This document shows, piece by piece, positions 39,064 to 48,355 of a stretch of DNA of 64,000 nucleotides (the first letter of the stretch is position 1; each line of letters starts with the position of its first letter). The translations under genes were made by a program, and so were the position numbers. The stretch lies in the NCBI RefSeq assembly GCF_003233845.1, contig NZ_QKRB01000055.1, forward strand, positions 186,001 to 250,000. The letters run 5' to 3'. This DNA is from Paenibacillus sambharensis (GTDB lineage Bacteria > Bacillota > Bacilli > Paenibacillales > Paenibacillaceae). The notes below the pieces were generated by a model. The model saw nothing but the letters and a program-made list of their open reading frames with translations, did no database searches and had not been told where the DNA came from.

Positions 39064-41511
39064 TTAATTTGCTACGATATTAACGAGCTTGCCCTTGACA
39101 GTGATGACTTTGCGGATGGTCTTGCCGGCGGTCGCCTCCTGCACTTTCGCGCTTTCCTTGGCAATGCGCTCCATCTCGGCTTCATCCGTATCAGCGGCGA
39201 TCGCGATGCGGTCCATGATTTTACCGTTGACCTGGACCACAATCTCGACCTCCTGGTCCACTGTCCACTTCTCCTCAAAGGACGGCCAAGCCGCATAGGA
39301 GATCGTCCCCGAATGGCCGAGCTTCTCCCAGAGCTCTTCCGCAATATGCGGAGCAACCGGCGACAGCAGCTGCAGGAAATCCTCCAGCGCCTTGCGCGGC
39401 AGCTCTTCCGCCTTGTAGGCTTCGTTTACGAAGATCATCATCTGGCTGATTGCGGTGTTGAAGCGCAGATGCTCATAATCCTCCGTTACCTTCTTGATCG
39501 TCCGGTGCCAGGTCCGCTTGAACGCCTCACTGCCTTCCCCGTCCGTGATTCTGCTGTTCAGCTCGCCGTCTTCCCCAATGTACAGACGCCATACCCGGCT
39601 CAAGAAGCGGTAGGAGCCTTCCACGCCGTTCGTGTTCCACGGCTTAGTCGCCTCAAGAGGACCCATGAACATCTCGTACATGCGCAGCGTATCCGCGCCG
39701 TATTCATTTACGATATCATCCGGGTTGATAACGTTGCCGCGGGATTTACTCATCTTCTCGTTGTTCGTCCCAAGAATCATGCCCTGGTTAACAAGCTTGT
39801 GGAACGGCTCCTTCGTGGCAACCACGCCAAGATCGTACAGCACCTTATGCCAGAAACGGGCATAGAGCAGGTGAAGCACCGCATGCTCGGCACCGCCGAT
39901 GTACAGGTCAACCGGCAGCCACTGCTTCTGCTTCTCCGGGGAACAAATTTCCTTATCGTTATGCGGATCAATGAACCGCAGGTAATACCAGCAGCTTCCC
40001 GCCCACTGCGGCATCGTATTCGTCTCCCGGCGCGCCTTCATGCCTGTTTCCGGATCGACTGTGTTCACCCAGTCCTCCGCGTTGGCAAGCGGCGACTCGC
40101 CTGTGCCGGACGGCTTGAATTCGTCCACCTCGGGCAGCAGGAGCGGCAGCTCAGATTCCGGCACCGGCTTCATCGTGCCGTCTTCCAGATGCAGGATTGG
40201 AATAGGCTCGCCCCAATAACGCTGGCGGCTGAACAGCCAGTCGCGCAGACGGTAAGTTACCTTGCCTTTGCCCTTGCCTTCCTGCTCCAGCCATTCGATT
40301 GCCTTCGCGATTGCCGCCTCATTCGTCAGGCCGTTCAAGAAGTCCGAGTTCACATGCGGACCGTCTCCGGCGTAAGCCTCCTTCGACAAATCGCCGCCTT
40401 CGACAACCTCAACAATCGGCAGCTCGAACTGCTTCGCGAATTCCCAGTCGCGCTGGTCATGACCCGGCACCGCCATGATGGCGCCGGTGCCGTAGCCAGC
40501 AAGCACATAATCGGCAATCCACACCGGAACCTTCGCGCCGCTGACCGGATTTATGGCGAAAGCACCAGTAAATACGCCCGTCTTGTCCTTGGCCAGGTCC
40601 GTCCGCTCCAGATCGCTCTTGCGGGCAGCCGTTTCCTGGTAAGCCTCTACAGCAGCGCGCTGCTGATTAGTTGTGATGCGTCCAACCAGCTCATGCTCAG
40701 GGGCCAGTACGCAGTATGTCGCGCCGAACAGCGTATCGGGTCTTGTCGTGAAGACGACGAGGCTGTCCTTGTCATGGCCTTCAATGGCAAACGTCACTTC
40801 GGCGCCCTTCGACTTGCCGATCCAGTTGCGCTGCATATCCTTGATGCTCTCCGACCAGTCGAGCTCCTCCAGATCCTCCAGCAGCCGCTCGGCGTACTCG
40901 GTAATCTTCAGCACCCATTGACGCATCGGACGGCGCACAACCGGATGGCCGCCGCGCTCGCTCTTGCCGTCAATGACCTCTTCATTCGCCAGCACCGTTC
41001 CCAGCGCTTCACACCAGTTCACCGGCACCTCTGCCACATAGGCAAGGCCCTTCTTGTACAGCTGGATAAAGATCCACTGCGTCCACTTGTAATATTCCGG
41101 ATCCGTCGTGCTGATCTCGCGGTCCCAGTCATAGGAGAAGCCCAGCGACTTGATCTGGCGGCGGAAGTTATTGATATTGAAGACGGTAAAATCGCGCGGA
41201 TGCTCGCCCGTATTGAGCGCATGCTGCTCGGCAGGCAGGCCGAACGCGTCCCAGCCCATCGGGTGCAGCACGTTGTAGCCGCGCATCCGCTTATAGCGGG
41301 ATACGATATCCGTAGCCGTATAGCCTTCCGGATGGCCAACATGCAGACCCGCTCCTGAAGGGTACGGAAACATATCCAGCGCATAAAATTTTGGCTTCGC
41401 CGGGTCCTCGGTCGTCGCGAAGGTCTTGTTCTTATCCCAATACTGCTGCCATTTCGGCTCGATTACTAACGGATTGTAGCCTTGCCTCTGATTCTCACTC
41501 ATTGGAATCAT
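39064..41511 (-). CDS. leuS: Leucyl-tRNA synthetase
   Basis: LeuRS charges tRNA-Leu. The class I signatures are [20 protein letters not shown] (HIGH region, as HVGH) and [11 protein letters not shown] (KMSKS). The CP1 editing domain lies between, with [14 protein letters not shown] and [15 protein letters not shown]. It is 815 aa from the ATG at 41511, which follows AAGGGGG closely; the internal ATG three codons on is the alternative. It is controlled by a complete T-box leader with a Leu specifier. Placed between yqeM and comER, it is not in the B. subtilis block. Confidence 0.98.
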   Translation of the reverse strand: MIPMSENQRQGYNPLVIEPKWQQYWDKNKTFATTEDPAKPKFYALDMFPYPSGAGLHVGHPEGYTATDIVSRYKRMRGYNVLHPMGWDAFGLPAEQHALNTGEHPRDFTVFNINNFRRQIKSLGFSYDWDREISTTDPEYYKWTQWIFIQLYKKGLAYVAEVPVNWCEALGTVLANEEVIDGKSERGGHPVVRRPMRQWVLKITEYAERLLEDLEELDWSESIKDMQRNWIGKSKGAEVTFAIEGHDKDSLVVFTTRPDTLFGATYCVLAPEHELVGRITTNQQRAAVEAYQETAARKSDLERTDLAKDKTGVFTGAFAINPVSGAKVPVWIADYVLAGYGTGAIMAVPGHDQRDWEFAKQFELPIVEVVEGGDLSKEAYAGDGPHVNSDFLNGLTNEAAIAKAIEWLEQEGKGKGKVTYRLRDWLFSRQRYWGEPIPILHLEDGTMKPVPESELPLLLPEVDEFKPSGTGESPLANAEDWVNTVDPETGMKARRETNTMPQWAGSCWYYLRFIDPHNDKEICSPEKQKQWLPVDLYIGGAEHAVLHLLYARFWHKVLYDLGVVATKEPFHKLVNQGMILGTNNEKMSKSRGNVINPDDIVNEYGADTLRMYEMFMGPLEATKPWNTNGVEGSYRFLSRVWRLYIGEDGELNSRITDGEGSEAFKRTWHRTIKKVTEDYEHLRFNTAISQMMIFVNEAYKAEELPRKALEDFLQLLSPVAPHIAEELWEKLGHSGTISYAAWPSFEEKWTVDQEVEIVVQVNGKIMDRIAIAADTDEAEMERIAKESAKVQEATAGKTIRKVITVKGKLVNIVAN

Positions 41512-41530
41512 ATGCCCCCTTATTATCAGC

Positions 41531-41812
41531 AAAAAAACCTCTCATCCATAGCGTAAACCGCTAGGGACGAGAGGTTGATTTTCCCGTGGTACCACCCTAG
41601 TTAGCAGATGCATGCTTTGCCCCTGCTCACTCGTTCGTCCTTATCGCGGACTAGACGGCACGGCTGTCTGCCGGTTTAACGGCAGTTCACCGATGCAGCT
41701 CAAAGGCGAGTTCGTCTCGCTACCGGTTCGGCTCGCACCTGCCGCCGACTCTCTGATCCGGATAACCGAAAGTACTGTTCCTTCTCTCAGCTCATATATA
41801 GATAAAAATGTT
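41531..41812 (-). promoter_or_regulatory. T-box riboswitch, leucine-specific (CUC specifier)
   Basis: The leader of leuS (minus strand) contains the T-box core AGGGTGGTACCACGGGA at 41582-41598. It is followed by a terminator with arms AACCTCTCGTCCCTAGCG and CGCTATGGATGAGAGGTT and seven Ts (41531-41576). In stem I the loop-E signature AGTA faces GAA-CTC-G. The specifier is therefore CTC (41708-41710), a leucine codon, matching the gene. Uncharged tRNA-Leu would stabilise the antiterminator and allow leuS transcription. Confidence 0.96.
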
Positions 41813-41818
41813 AGTTCG

Positions 41819-41847
41819 ATTATAAAAAAGGCGAACCCTGCTGTCAA
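41819..41847 (-). promoter_or_regulatory. Consensus sigma-A promoter of leuS
   Basis: Minus strand TTGACA, exactly 17 bp, TATAAT: a perfect match. It starts the T-box leader about 300 nt before the leuS start. Confidence 0.92.
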
Positions 41848-41875
41848 GCGCTGCGCGCTGTGGACCGGGCAGAGA

Positions 41876-42649
41876 TTACTTATAAGCTACAAAAAACAGC
41901 CGCTCGCTCTTCTCATCCGGCGCGTTCCAGCTGAAGTCGGCATAGACCTCAATCCGCTCAAAGCCGGCCCGGCTCAAGGCTCCGCGCAGCCAAGCCTGCT
42001 CGTAGGCCCGCTGCACATGCGTCTCTTCAAACCGGATGTATCTCGCATCCCGAGCTGATCCCTCACGGGCAAAAATCGTCAGATGATGCTCAATCTCCAG
42101 CCGCTTCTGCTCAAGCTCGCTCGTCCAAATATAAGCGACATCCCGTTCGTCAAGCGTGAAGGGCTGCTCATCAGCGTACCGCTGAAGCGTGAGCGGCGTA
42201 TGTACATCAAACAGGAACACACCGCCATCCTTCAAGCACTTGAAGGTGGCACGGAAAGCGGCCTCTACATCTTCTTCCTCAAGCAGGTAGTTGATGCAGT
42301 CGCAGAAGGATACAACCGTATCCACCGGATCCGGCAGCTCCCAACCCCGCATATCCTGCTGCAGCCAGCGGATGGATCCGGCATTCGAGCGAATCGCCTG
42401 CTGCGGCGACTCCTCCCACTTGCTCCGTGCAACCGTCAGCATGTCGGCTGACAAGTCGATGCCGTATACATGGAAGCCGGACCGGGCAAGCGGAATCGAG
42501 ATACTGCCCGTCCCGCAGCCGAGATCCACAACCGTCTCCGGCATGCTTCCCCTCTGCCAGCACTCTCTGGCAAACCTCAGCCACTCCGGATACGGCATTT
42601 CCTCCATCAGCCGGTCATAAACCGACGCGAATTGCTTATATGCGCGCAT
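41876..42649 (-). CDS. yqeM: SAM-dependent methyltransferase YqeM
   Basis: A 257-aa class I methyltransferase. The SAM loop is TVVDLGCGTGSISIPLARSG, then VYGIDLSADML (acidic residue binding the ribose) and VVSFCDCINYLLEEEDVEAA. The substrate is unknown. In B. subtilis yqeM lies between yqeL (rsfS) and comER, which supports orthology here. The ATG at 42649 follows GGAGG; a frame nine codons longer is unlikely. Confidence 0.88.
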   Translation of the reverse strand: MRAYKQFASVYDRLMEEMPYPEWLRFARECWQRGSMPETVVDLGCGTGSISIPLARSGFHVYGIDLSADMLTVARSKWEESPQQAIRSNAGSIRWLQQDMRGWELPDPVDTVVSFCDCINYLLEEEDVEAAFRATFKCLKDGGVFLFDVHTPLTLQRYADEQPFTLDERDVAYIWTSELEQKRLEIEHHLTIFAREGSARDARYIRFEETHVQRAYEQAWLRGALSRAGFERIEVYADFSWNAPDEKSERLFFVAYK

Positions 42650-42709
42650 AATGCCTCCATACCAACCGATTGTCACCGATCCTGCTGTGAGCGTCCGGTC
42701 CTCGTCATC

Positions 42710-43615
42710 CTATTGTTCGTCCCCTACTTCGGGCCTGCTGTCATTCAGATGCGTCCAGCTGCCCTTCTGCTGGATAAGCCCGTCTCGCATCAGCTTCCCC
42801 ATCGCCCGCTTGAATGCGGATTTGCTGATGCCAAATTTCTGCTTGATAATGTCTGCCGGCGTTTCATCCGAGTAAGGCATGGCCCCGTTCGGGCGCTCAC
42901 GCAAAAAAGCCAGGATCCGCTGCGAATCCTCAAGCCGGCCGACCTCTTTGCGCTGAAACATGGACAGATTAACGCGGCCATCCTCACGGATAAAGGTAAT
43001 CCGGGCTTCAGCCTTCTCGCCCAGCCGAAGCGGATGCGGCCGTTCCGCTGCCGGAATCAGCCCATATACCCCAAACCCCGTGACGCCTCCTTCAACAATC
43101 ACGAACGAGCCAATCTGCAGGGTCTTGGTCACCCAGCAGGTTACCCACTCGTTATGCCACGACGCCGGTGCGGGAAACACCAGCGGGGCCAGCTCTTCCT
43201 CGCCGGCTGTCTTGGCAACCAGCCGTCCGGCCTTGTCATGCGCCATTCGCACATACACCTCATCACCAACAACCGGTCTAAGCTCATGCGCCTCCGGCAG
43301 CTCGGCATTCGGCAGCAGCAGCTGCCTACCCAGCCCCATTTCAAGGAAGCACCCATAACGGGGATGGGTATCCGCAACTGCCAGACGGGCAACCTCGCCA
43401 AGCGTCAGATACGGCCTGCGCATCGTGGCAGCCAGCCGGTCTTCGGTGTCAAAATAGAGGAAGACCTCCACCTCATCACCCGGTTCAGGCCGCTCACCCA
43501 AAATTTCGTTATAGTGCAGCAGAACGTCCTGCTCCCCGTCGGTCAGGAAGAAGCCGTTAGGCGGAACTTCACGTGCAGTCTGCAGCCTTACGATTGTTCC
43601 CGCGGTCAGCGTCAT
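42710..43615 (-). CDS. cvfB: S1-like RNA-binding protein CvfB
   Basis: A 301-aa protein of the CvfB/YitL family. It has tandem S1/OB domains (residues 1-60 and 65-140, and a third around 155-220 with GFGVYGLIPAAERPHPLRLG) and a C-terminal winged helix (FGISKSAFKRAMGKLMRDG). CvfB affects virulence gene expression in Staphylococcus and binds RNA. Its ATG overlaps the rsfS stop by 4 bp (43612-43615), indicating coupled translation. It is an insertion relative to the B. subtilis yqeL-yqeM order. Confidence 0.87.
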   Translation of the reverse strand: MTLTAGTIVRLQTAREVPPNGFFLTDGEQDVLLHYNEILGERPEPGDEVEVFLYFDTEDRLAATMRRPYLTLGEVARLAVADTHPRYGCFLEMGLGRQLLLPNAELPEAHELRPVVGDEVYVRMAHDKAGRLVAKTAGEEELAPLVFPAPASWHNEWVTCWVTKTLQIGSFVIVEGGVTGFGVYGLIPAAERPHPLRLGEKAEARITFIREDGRVNLSMFQRKEVGRLEDSQRILAFLRERPNGAMPYSDETPADIIKQKFGISKSAFKRAMGKLMRDGLIQQKGSWTHLNDSRPEVGDEQ

Positions 43616-43959
43616 GCAAATTCCACAACCTTGGCATCCGACCAGAGCCGTTCCAGATTGTAGTACTCACGCTCATCCCGATGGAAAATATGAACGACTA
43701 CATCCCCCAGATCCAGCAGCACCCATCTTGCTGTATCGGTGCCTTCAATTCCTTTCACACGAGCACCCTTCTCCTCAGCCCGCTTCTTGATCTCCGTCGT
43801 GATGGACAGCACCTGCGTGTCCGAGTTACCATGGCAGATGACAAAATAGTCCGCTACCAGTGAAATCCCCTGCAGGCCAAGTGCTACGATCTTCTGAGCC
43901 TTCTTGTCTTCTGCCGCATCCACGACTACTTGCATCAATTCATTAGGTTGTATCGTCAT
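43612..43959 (-). CDS. rsfS: Ribosome silencing factor RsfS
   Basis: RsfS (YqeL) binds L14 on the 50S subunit and blocks 30S joining when nutrients run out. The 115-aa protein carries the family core KIVALGLQGISLVADYFVIC HGNSDTQV, then RVKGIEGTDTARWVLLDLGD and VVHIFHRDEREYYNLERLW. The ATG follows GAGGAGG. It overlaps yqeK upstream and cvfB downstream by 4 bp each, so all are one operon. Confidence 0.95.
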   Translation of the reverse strand: MTIQPNELMQVVVDAAEDKKAQKIVALGLQGISLVADYFVICHGNSDTQVLSITTEIKKRAEEKGARVKGIEGTDTARWVLLDLGDVVVHIFHRDEREYYNLERLWSDAKVVEFA

Positions 43960-44534
43960 AAATCAGCCTCCTCTTTAAGAGCCATTATCAGATCATTACG
44001 GGCAAGCACGGTCAGCGGAAAAATCCGTTTGCCTCTTTCGATAAGAAAGGAAAGCGTCGAATCAAATCCGGCGACAAGTGCCCTCTCTAAACTATCTTGG
44101 GCCATTTCACGAATCTTATCCACCCCGGGAAAATCACGTCCCGGCTCGATATAATCAGCCAGGCATACGACCTTGTCCAGCATGGTCATCTTCTCCCGGC
44201 CAGAGGTATGATACCGGATCGCATCAAGCACGAGCGGATCAGTAATACCGTAATCACGCTCAGCAACAACCGCTCCGACAAAGGCATGCCACAGCTCCTT
44301 GTCCTGTGACAGCAGCGGCTCAAGCTCCGGATTGCCGCGCATCACTTCTTCCATCTTGTCGGTACGCCAGTACTTGGCCACATCATGCAGGATAGCCGCC
44401 AGGTCTGCCTGTTCCTCACTGACTCCGTACCGCCTCGCAAGCTCGACTGCCGTCTGCATGACACCAAGCGTATGGTTCCAGCGTTTCTCCGGCATCTGGG
44501 CCCTGACTGACTCCATCAGTTGATTACGATCCAT
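43956..44534 (-). CDS. yqeK: HD-domain hydrolase YqeK (Ap4A symmetrical hydrolase)
   Basis: YqeK-type HD proteins hydrolyse diadenosine tetraphosphate symmetrically to ADP. The metal ligands are visible: His21 (WNHTLGVMQTA), His50-Asp51 (AILHDVAKYW), and further His/Asp in LWHAFVGAVVAERDYG and IRYHTSGREKMTMLDK with VCLADYIEP. It is 192 aa. The ATG at 44534 lies 10 nt after GAGG and inside the end of nadD; an ATG three codons earlier is too close to the SD. It is in the nadD-yqeK-rsfS order of B. subtilis. Confidence 0.93.
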   Translation of the reverse strand: MDRNQLMESVRAQMPEKRWNHTLGVMQTAVELARRYGVSEEQADLAAILHDVAKYWRTDKMEEVMRGNPELEPLLSQDKELWHAFVGAVVAERDYGITDPLVLDAIRYHTSGREKMTMLDKVVCLADYIEPGRDFPGVDKIREMAQDSLERALVAGFDSTLSFLIERGKRIFPLTVLARNDLIMALKEEADL

Positions 44535-45117
44535 AAATATCATTCCTCATAATATATTCATACACAGAGTCCGGAACCAAGAATCGGATGGAACGGCCTT
44601 CCGCTCTGCGCAGCCGGACAGCTGTCGATGAGATTTCCATCTGGGGCATATCGGCAGTTTTGACCTTATCCCTCAATGGAGAGGGGAGCGCTGACAGATC
44701 TGCCGGATAGCCCGGCCGGCTGAAGCCGATGAAGTATTCCAGCCGTTCCGCTAGCTCCGCTACCCTGTGCCATTGTGCAAGATCGCCAATCCTGTCTCCG
44801 CCTATAATATAGGACAATAACGTGTCCGGGCACCGCTCCTGCAGAGCGGCTACCGTGTCCACCGAATACGAAACCCCTCCGCGTTCAAGCTCAATGTCCA
44901 GCACCCGGAAATTCGGGTGGCCTTCCGCCGCGAGCCGCACCATGTCGAGGCGCATGCGGTCTGAGGCATCTGGAGCACCGCTTTTGAGCGGCGGAGTTGC
45001 AGCCGGGACAAACCATATTTCATCCAGTCCGAATACATCTAACGCCGTCTCGGCGGCAAGCAGGTGTCCATTGTGGATCGGGTCGAACGTGCCGCCCATT
45101 ATTCCGGCTCGAAGCAT
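44524..45117 (-). CDS. nadD: Nicotinate-nucleotide adenylyltransferase
   Basis: NadD makes deamido-NAD from nicotinate mononucleotide and ATP. The N-terminal nucleotidyltransferase motif GGTFDPIHNGH is at residues 8-18, and the C-terminal ISSTAVRLRRAEGRSIRFLV holds the second ATP motif (SSTxxR). It is 197 aa, full length. It overlaps yqeK by 11 bp and belongs to the yhbY-nadD-yqeK-rsfS operon. Confidence 0.96.
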   Translation of the reverse strand: MLRAGIMGGTFDPIHNGHLLAAETALDVFGLDEIWFVPAATPPLKSGAPDASDRMRLDMVRLAAEGHPNFRVLDIELERGGVSYSVDTVAALQERCPDTLLSYIIGGDRIGDLAQWHRVAELAERLEYFIGFSRPGYPADLSALPSPLRDKVKTADMPQMEISSTAVRLRRAEGRSIRFLVPDSVYEYIMRNDIYGS

Positions 45118-45150
45118 CAGCTTATTCGCCCTCCCTTATACCCTGGAGTG

Positions 45151-45441
45151 TTAAGGCAGCTCAATGGTTTTATTTTCTCTGGATTCCTTGTACAGCACGA
45201 TTGTCTTGCCAATTACCTGGACAAGCTCTGCTCTGGCTCCTTCCGCCAGCTCAGCCCCGACTGCCTTGGGATCGTCGAAATTGTTGTTAAGCACCGATAC
45301 TTTAATTAGCTCGCGAACCTCCAGCGCTTCCTCGATATGGCGGATCAGATTTTCATTCGTGCCGCCTTTACCGACCTGGAAGATCGGTGTCAAGTGATGA
45401 GCCATGGAACGCAAATAACGTTTTTGTTTACCTGTCAGCAT
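45151..45441 (-). CDS. yhbY: Ribosome assembly RNA-binding protein YhbY (CRM domain)
   Basis: YhbY (YqeI) is a CRM-domain protein associated with pre-50S particles. The 96-aa sequence starts MLTGKQKRYLRSMAHHLTPI and includes FQVGKGGTNENLIRHIEEAL with the CRM GKGG loop, then ELIKVSVL and IVLYKESRENKTIELP. This ATG gives the canonical start; one four codons upstream overlaps the ribosome site. It is located between aroE and nadD as in B. subtilis. Confidence 0.94.
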   Translation of the reverse strand: MLTGKQKRYLRSMAHHLTPIFQVGKGGTNENLIRHIEEALEVRELIKVSVLNNNFDDPKAVGAELAEGARAELVQVIGKTIVLYKESRENKTIELP

Positions 45442-45464
45442 GGATGTGTGCATCCTTCTTTCAT

Positions 45465-46349
45465 CTAAGTTGTGGATTCGAGCGCTTCCAGAACGGCTTC
45501 CCGCATCGCTGCGATCGGCGCCGCCTTGCCCGTCCAATATTCGAACGCATAAGCGCCCTGATTGATAAACATGCCAAGACCGCCATGAATGCGGCAGCCT
45601 GCCTGCTCGGCCTCTTGCAGAAACCTGGTTTTCATTGGATTGTAAATAATTTCGCTAGCTACGGCATCCGGCCTGATCCATCCCGGCTGGACGTCCATCG
45701 GCACGCCTTCTGTTAGAGGCGCCATTCCAACGGAGGTGGTGTTGATAATGATATCCGCCTTGCGGCATACCGCTTCAGCCCCGTGCTGGCCGACGGCACG
45801 GATATCCGCCTCTGCGGCTGCTGAACCGGCCAGCTCCATGGCCCGCTCAACGGTGCGGTTGACGATCGTTATCGAAGCCGGCTGTTCCTTAAGCAGAGCA
45901 TGCAAGATGCCGCGCGCAGCGCCCCCTGCTCCAAGCAGAACAATCCGCCTGCCGGCAAGCTCGGGTTCAGCCTCTTCCTTCAGCGACCGGACGTAGCCGA
46001 TCCCATCTGTATTATATCCGGTAAGCCGGCCGTTATCGTTCACGATCGTATTGACGGCTCCGGCTGCCTTCGCGCTGTCGTCGATCGCATCGAGATGCTT
46101 CATGATCTCCACCTTGTGCGGAATCGTTACGTTGATTCCCCGGATTCCCATTGCCCGCACGCCCTGGATGAAGCCCGCAAGCTGCTCGGTCTTAACATGA
46201 AAGGCGGCATAAATGCCGTTTACCCCGGCCTCCCGGAAGGCACGGTTCATCATAATCGGCGATTTGGAATGCCTGATCGGATCGCCAATCACACCATATA
46301 CCGTGGTATGGCTGTCCACCTTATTCCCCGTTAATGTCTGCTCCGCCAT
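45465..46349 (-). CDS. aroE: Shikimate dehydrogenase
   Basis: AroE reduces 3-dehydroshikimate to shikimate with NADPH. Motifs: GVIGDPIRHSKSP (shikimate site), INVTIPHKVEIMKHLD (catalytic Lys and the following Asp), the NADP loop VLLGAGGAARGI and IVNRTVERAMEL, and the end GLGMFINQGAYAFEYWTGK. It is 294 aa. The ATG follows GGGAGAGG. Between yqeH and yhbY, same order as B. subtilis aroD(E). Confidence 0.96.
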   Translation of the reverse strand: MAEQTLTGNKVDSHTTVYGVIGDPIRHSKSPIMMNRAFREAGVNGIYAAFHVKTEQLAGFIQGVRAMGIRGINVTIPHKVEIMKHLDAIDDSAKAAGAVNTIVNDNGRLTGYNTDGIGYVRSLKEEAEPELAGRRIVLLGAGGAARGILHALLKEQPASITIVNRTVERAMELAGSAAAEADIRAVGQHGAEAVCRKADIIINTTSVGMAPLTEGVPMDVQPGWIRPDAVASEIIYNPMKTRFLQEAEQAGCRIHGGLGMFINQGAYAFEYWTGKAAPIAAMREAVLEALESTT

Positions 46350-46406
46350 CAGCCTCTCCCCCTTGGCATTAAGCTAAGATAATGTTCCTGTCCGGTCCAA
46401 CCCTAG

Positions 46407-47540
46407 CTATACGAGCGCATCGCGCAGCAGTACCTTGACGCCTTTGGGCGCATAAACATCGACCTCGGCCCCCTGGCTGCTGTTGGCATGAATCCAGCCG
46501 AGACCGGAGATGAAGATATCGGTGTCGCTTCCGCGCGGAATGCGCAGTGAATGCCTGGTCCAGGCCGGAATTTCATCCAGCTCAGCTAATGAAGGAGGAG
46601 CAAGCAGCTCTCCCTTATGCTCGGCATAAAGCTCATCCGCCCGCTCGAGCTTCGTCCGGTGCACCTTCATGGCTGGCGAGCTGTACACGGTGAACGATTG
46701 AGGTGCTCCCGCTACAAAATCGAACCGGGCGATGGCGCCAAAAAACAGAGACTGCCGCTCATTCAGCTGATAGACAAGCGGCTTCAGCGGTTTCTCGGGA
46801 AGCAGTGACTGCAGCACCCTTCTTGGCACCAGCTCCGTCAGCCTCGACGGGTAGACGATACCCGGTGTATCGATGATGGACTTGCCGTCCTCGAGCGGGA
46901 TATGAACGGCATCCAGCGTTGTGCCTGGATACCTTGAGGTCGTAAGCTCCCGCTCCAGATCGCTGTAATCCCGGATCAGACGGTTGATAAGCGTCGACTT
47001 GCCGACATTCGTCGCACCGACAACATAGATATCGCGCCCATTCCTGAATTCATCCAAGGCCTCAAGCACATGATCAAATCCGCTGCCGCGCATAGCGCTG
47101 CAGAGAACGACATCTACGGTCCGCAATCCCGCTTCCTTCGCCTTCTGCTGAACCCAGTTGCGGATGCGGTTCAGATTAACCGACTTCGGCAGCAGGTCCG
47201 TCTTGTTCACGACGAGCAGCACAGGATTATTGCCGACAAACCGCTGCAGTCCCGAAATCAGGCTGCCTTCAAAATCAAATAAATCCACGATGTGTACAAC
47301 CAGGCTCTTAGTCGCAGCGATACTGCCGAGCAGACGCAAAAATTCGTCCTGATCCACGGTAACTGACGAAGCGTCGTTGTAATTTTTGATCCGGAAGCAG
47401 CGCTGGCAAATAACGGGCTCCCTCTCAAGTGCCGCTTGCGGAATATAACCCGGCTTGTCCGCCGTTTCGGTCTGCAGCGCAATTCCGCAGCCTGCGCATG
47501 AATCCTTCTCCTGGTTAGCAGACGAATGAATGTCCGTCAC
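46407..47540 (-). CDS. yqeH: Circularly permuted ribosome biogenesis GTPase YqeH
   Basis: YqeH is needed for 30S assembly. The N-terminal zinc finger is CAGCGIALQ ... VICQRCFRIKNYND. The GTPase motifs occur in permuted order: G4 LLVVNKTDLLP comes before G1 VVGATNVGKSTLINRL and G3 DTPGI. A C-terminal treble-clef-like region follows. The true start is probably GTG at 47540, preceded by AAGGAGG and overlapping the yqeG stop as GTGA; an ATG seven codons earlier contains the SD within its own codons. 377 aa. Confidence 0.94.
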   Translation of the reverse strand: MTDIHSSANQEKDSCAGCGIALQTETADKPGYIPQAALEREPVICQRCFRIKNYNDASSVTVDQDEFLRLLGSIAATKSLVVHIVDLFDFEGSLISGLQRFVGNNPVLLVVNKTDLLPKSVNLNRIRNWVQQKAKEAGLRTVDVVLCSAMRGSGFDHVLEALDEFRNGRDIYVVGATNVGKSTLINRLIRDYSDLERELTTSRYPGTTLDAVHIPLEDGKSIIDTPGIVYPSRLTELVPRRVLQSLLPEKPLKPLVYQLNERQSLFFGAIARFDFVAGAPQSFTVYSSPAMKVHRTKLERADELYAEHKGELLAPPSLAELDEIPAWTRHSLRIPRGSDTDIFISGLGWIHANSSQGAEVDVYAPKGVKVLLRDALV

Positions 47541-48061
47541 TTCTTGTCCTCCTTGGGCCATAGTCCTTTCTTACGCAGCTTGGACAAGGCATACTTCTCA
47601 ATCCTTCTGTTAATACGGGTCATAAACCCTTCGTCCTTGGGTGCGATCGGTGTGACCAGAATCGTATAGAGGCCCATTCGCTTGCCCCCCAGCACATCCG
47701 TCAGCATCTGGTCGCCGATAACCACCGTCTGCTCAGCGTTCAGCCCCAGGACGGTAAGTGCCTTGTGAAAGGCTCTGTTTGCCGGCTTTCTGGCCGCATG
47801 AATGAACGGAATGCCGATCGGCTGTGCAAACTTCGATACCCGGGTCTGATTATTATTGGAAACAATGACGACCTTGAAGCCCGCGGCCCTTACCCGGTCA
47901 AGCCACGCAACAAGCTCCGGAGTCGCAATCGGGTCCCTTGCTCCTACCAGCGTATTGTCCAAATCCGTAATAATACCCTTGACGCCATTCTTCTTCAGCA
48001 CATCAAGATCGATATCATATATCGTATTTACCAGCATATGCGGTAAAAGCCATTCGAACAT
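47537..48061 (-). CDS. yqeG: HAD-IIIA family phosphatase YqeG
   Basis: A 174-aa HAD-superfamily protein. Motif I is GIITDLDNTLVGARDP (both nucleophile and acid/base Asp present), motif II VVIVSNNNQTRV, motif III AARKPANRAFHKAL, and motif IV VVIGDQMLTDVLGGKRMG. Phosphoglycolate-like or phosphatidylglycerophosphate phosphatase activity has been suggested for relatives; the substrate is not readable. GAAGGAG lies before the ATG. It is the first gene of the yqeG-yqeH-aroE-yhbY-nadD-yqeK-rsfS-cvfB operon. Confidence 0.93.
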   Translation of the reverse strand: MFEWLLPHMLVNTIYDIDLDVLKKNGVKGIITDLDNTLVGARDPIATPELVAWLDRVRAAGFKVVIVSNNNQTRVSKFAQPIGIPFIHAARKPANRAFHKALTVLGLNAEQTVVIGDQMLTDVLGGKRMGLYTILVTPIAPKDEGFMTRINRRIEKYALSKLRKKGLWPKEDKK

Positions 48062-48155
48062 TCTGTCGACTCCTTCATTTTGCGCTGTTGTTACCTGCCG
48101 CTGTCATGTAAGCTTGGCAGGAAGAAACAGCCAATATGCTGCCATTATACGAAAA

Positions 48156-48183
48156 ACTATATCATATTGGGAAGCCGTTGCAA
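48156..48183 (-). promoter_or_regulatory. Putative sigma-A promoter of the yqeG operon
   Basis: Minus strand TTGCAA, 16-bp spacer, TATAGT, about 95 bp upstream of yqeG. A second TATAAT occurs 9 bp downstream but has no matching -35. Confidence 0.45.
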
Positions 48184-48269
48184 AACGCTCAGCCAAAAAT
48201 CATGACAGCTGCCGGTATGTTTGAAGCTTAACCTTACGGGCCGGCAAATATGCTGTCATTACGCAGAAG

Positions 48270-48309
48270 AAGAGCTGGTTATGCCGCCTAGACGGCATAA
48301 TCAGCCCTT
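48270..48309 (-). terminator. Hairpin terminator after the transglutaminase gene
   Basis: On the minus strand AAGGGCTGATTATGCCG pairs (two mismatches) with CGGCATAACCAGCTCTT over a 6-nt loop, followed by a mixed C/T tract. It closes the moxR-DUF58-transglutaminase unit. The remaining 48062-48355 gap holds only this and the yqeG promoter. Confidence 0.55.
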
Positions 48310-48355
48310 CCTTTCAACAGCTGTTACTGACGATGCTCATTACCTGCTGCTCTGT

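Noticed and set aside
39313-41358. Long plus-strand frame (681 codons) opposite leuS
   Set aside because: Antisense shadow of leuS, whose motifs are unambiguous.
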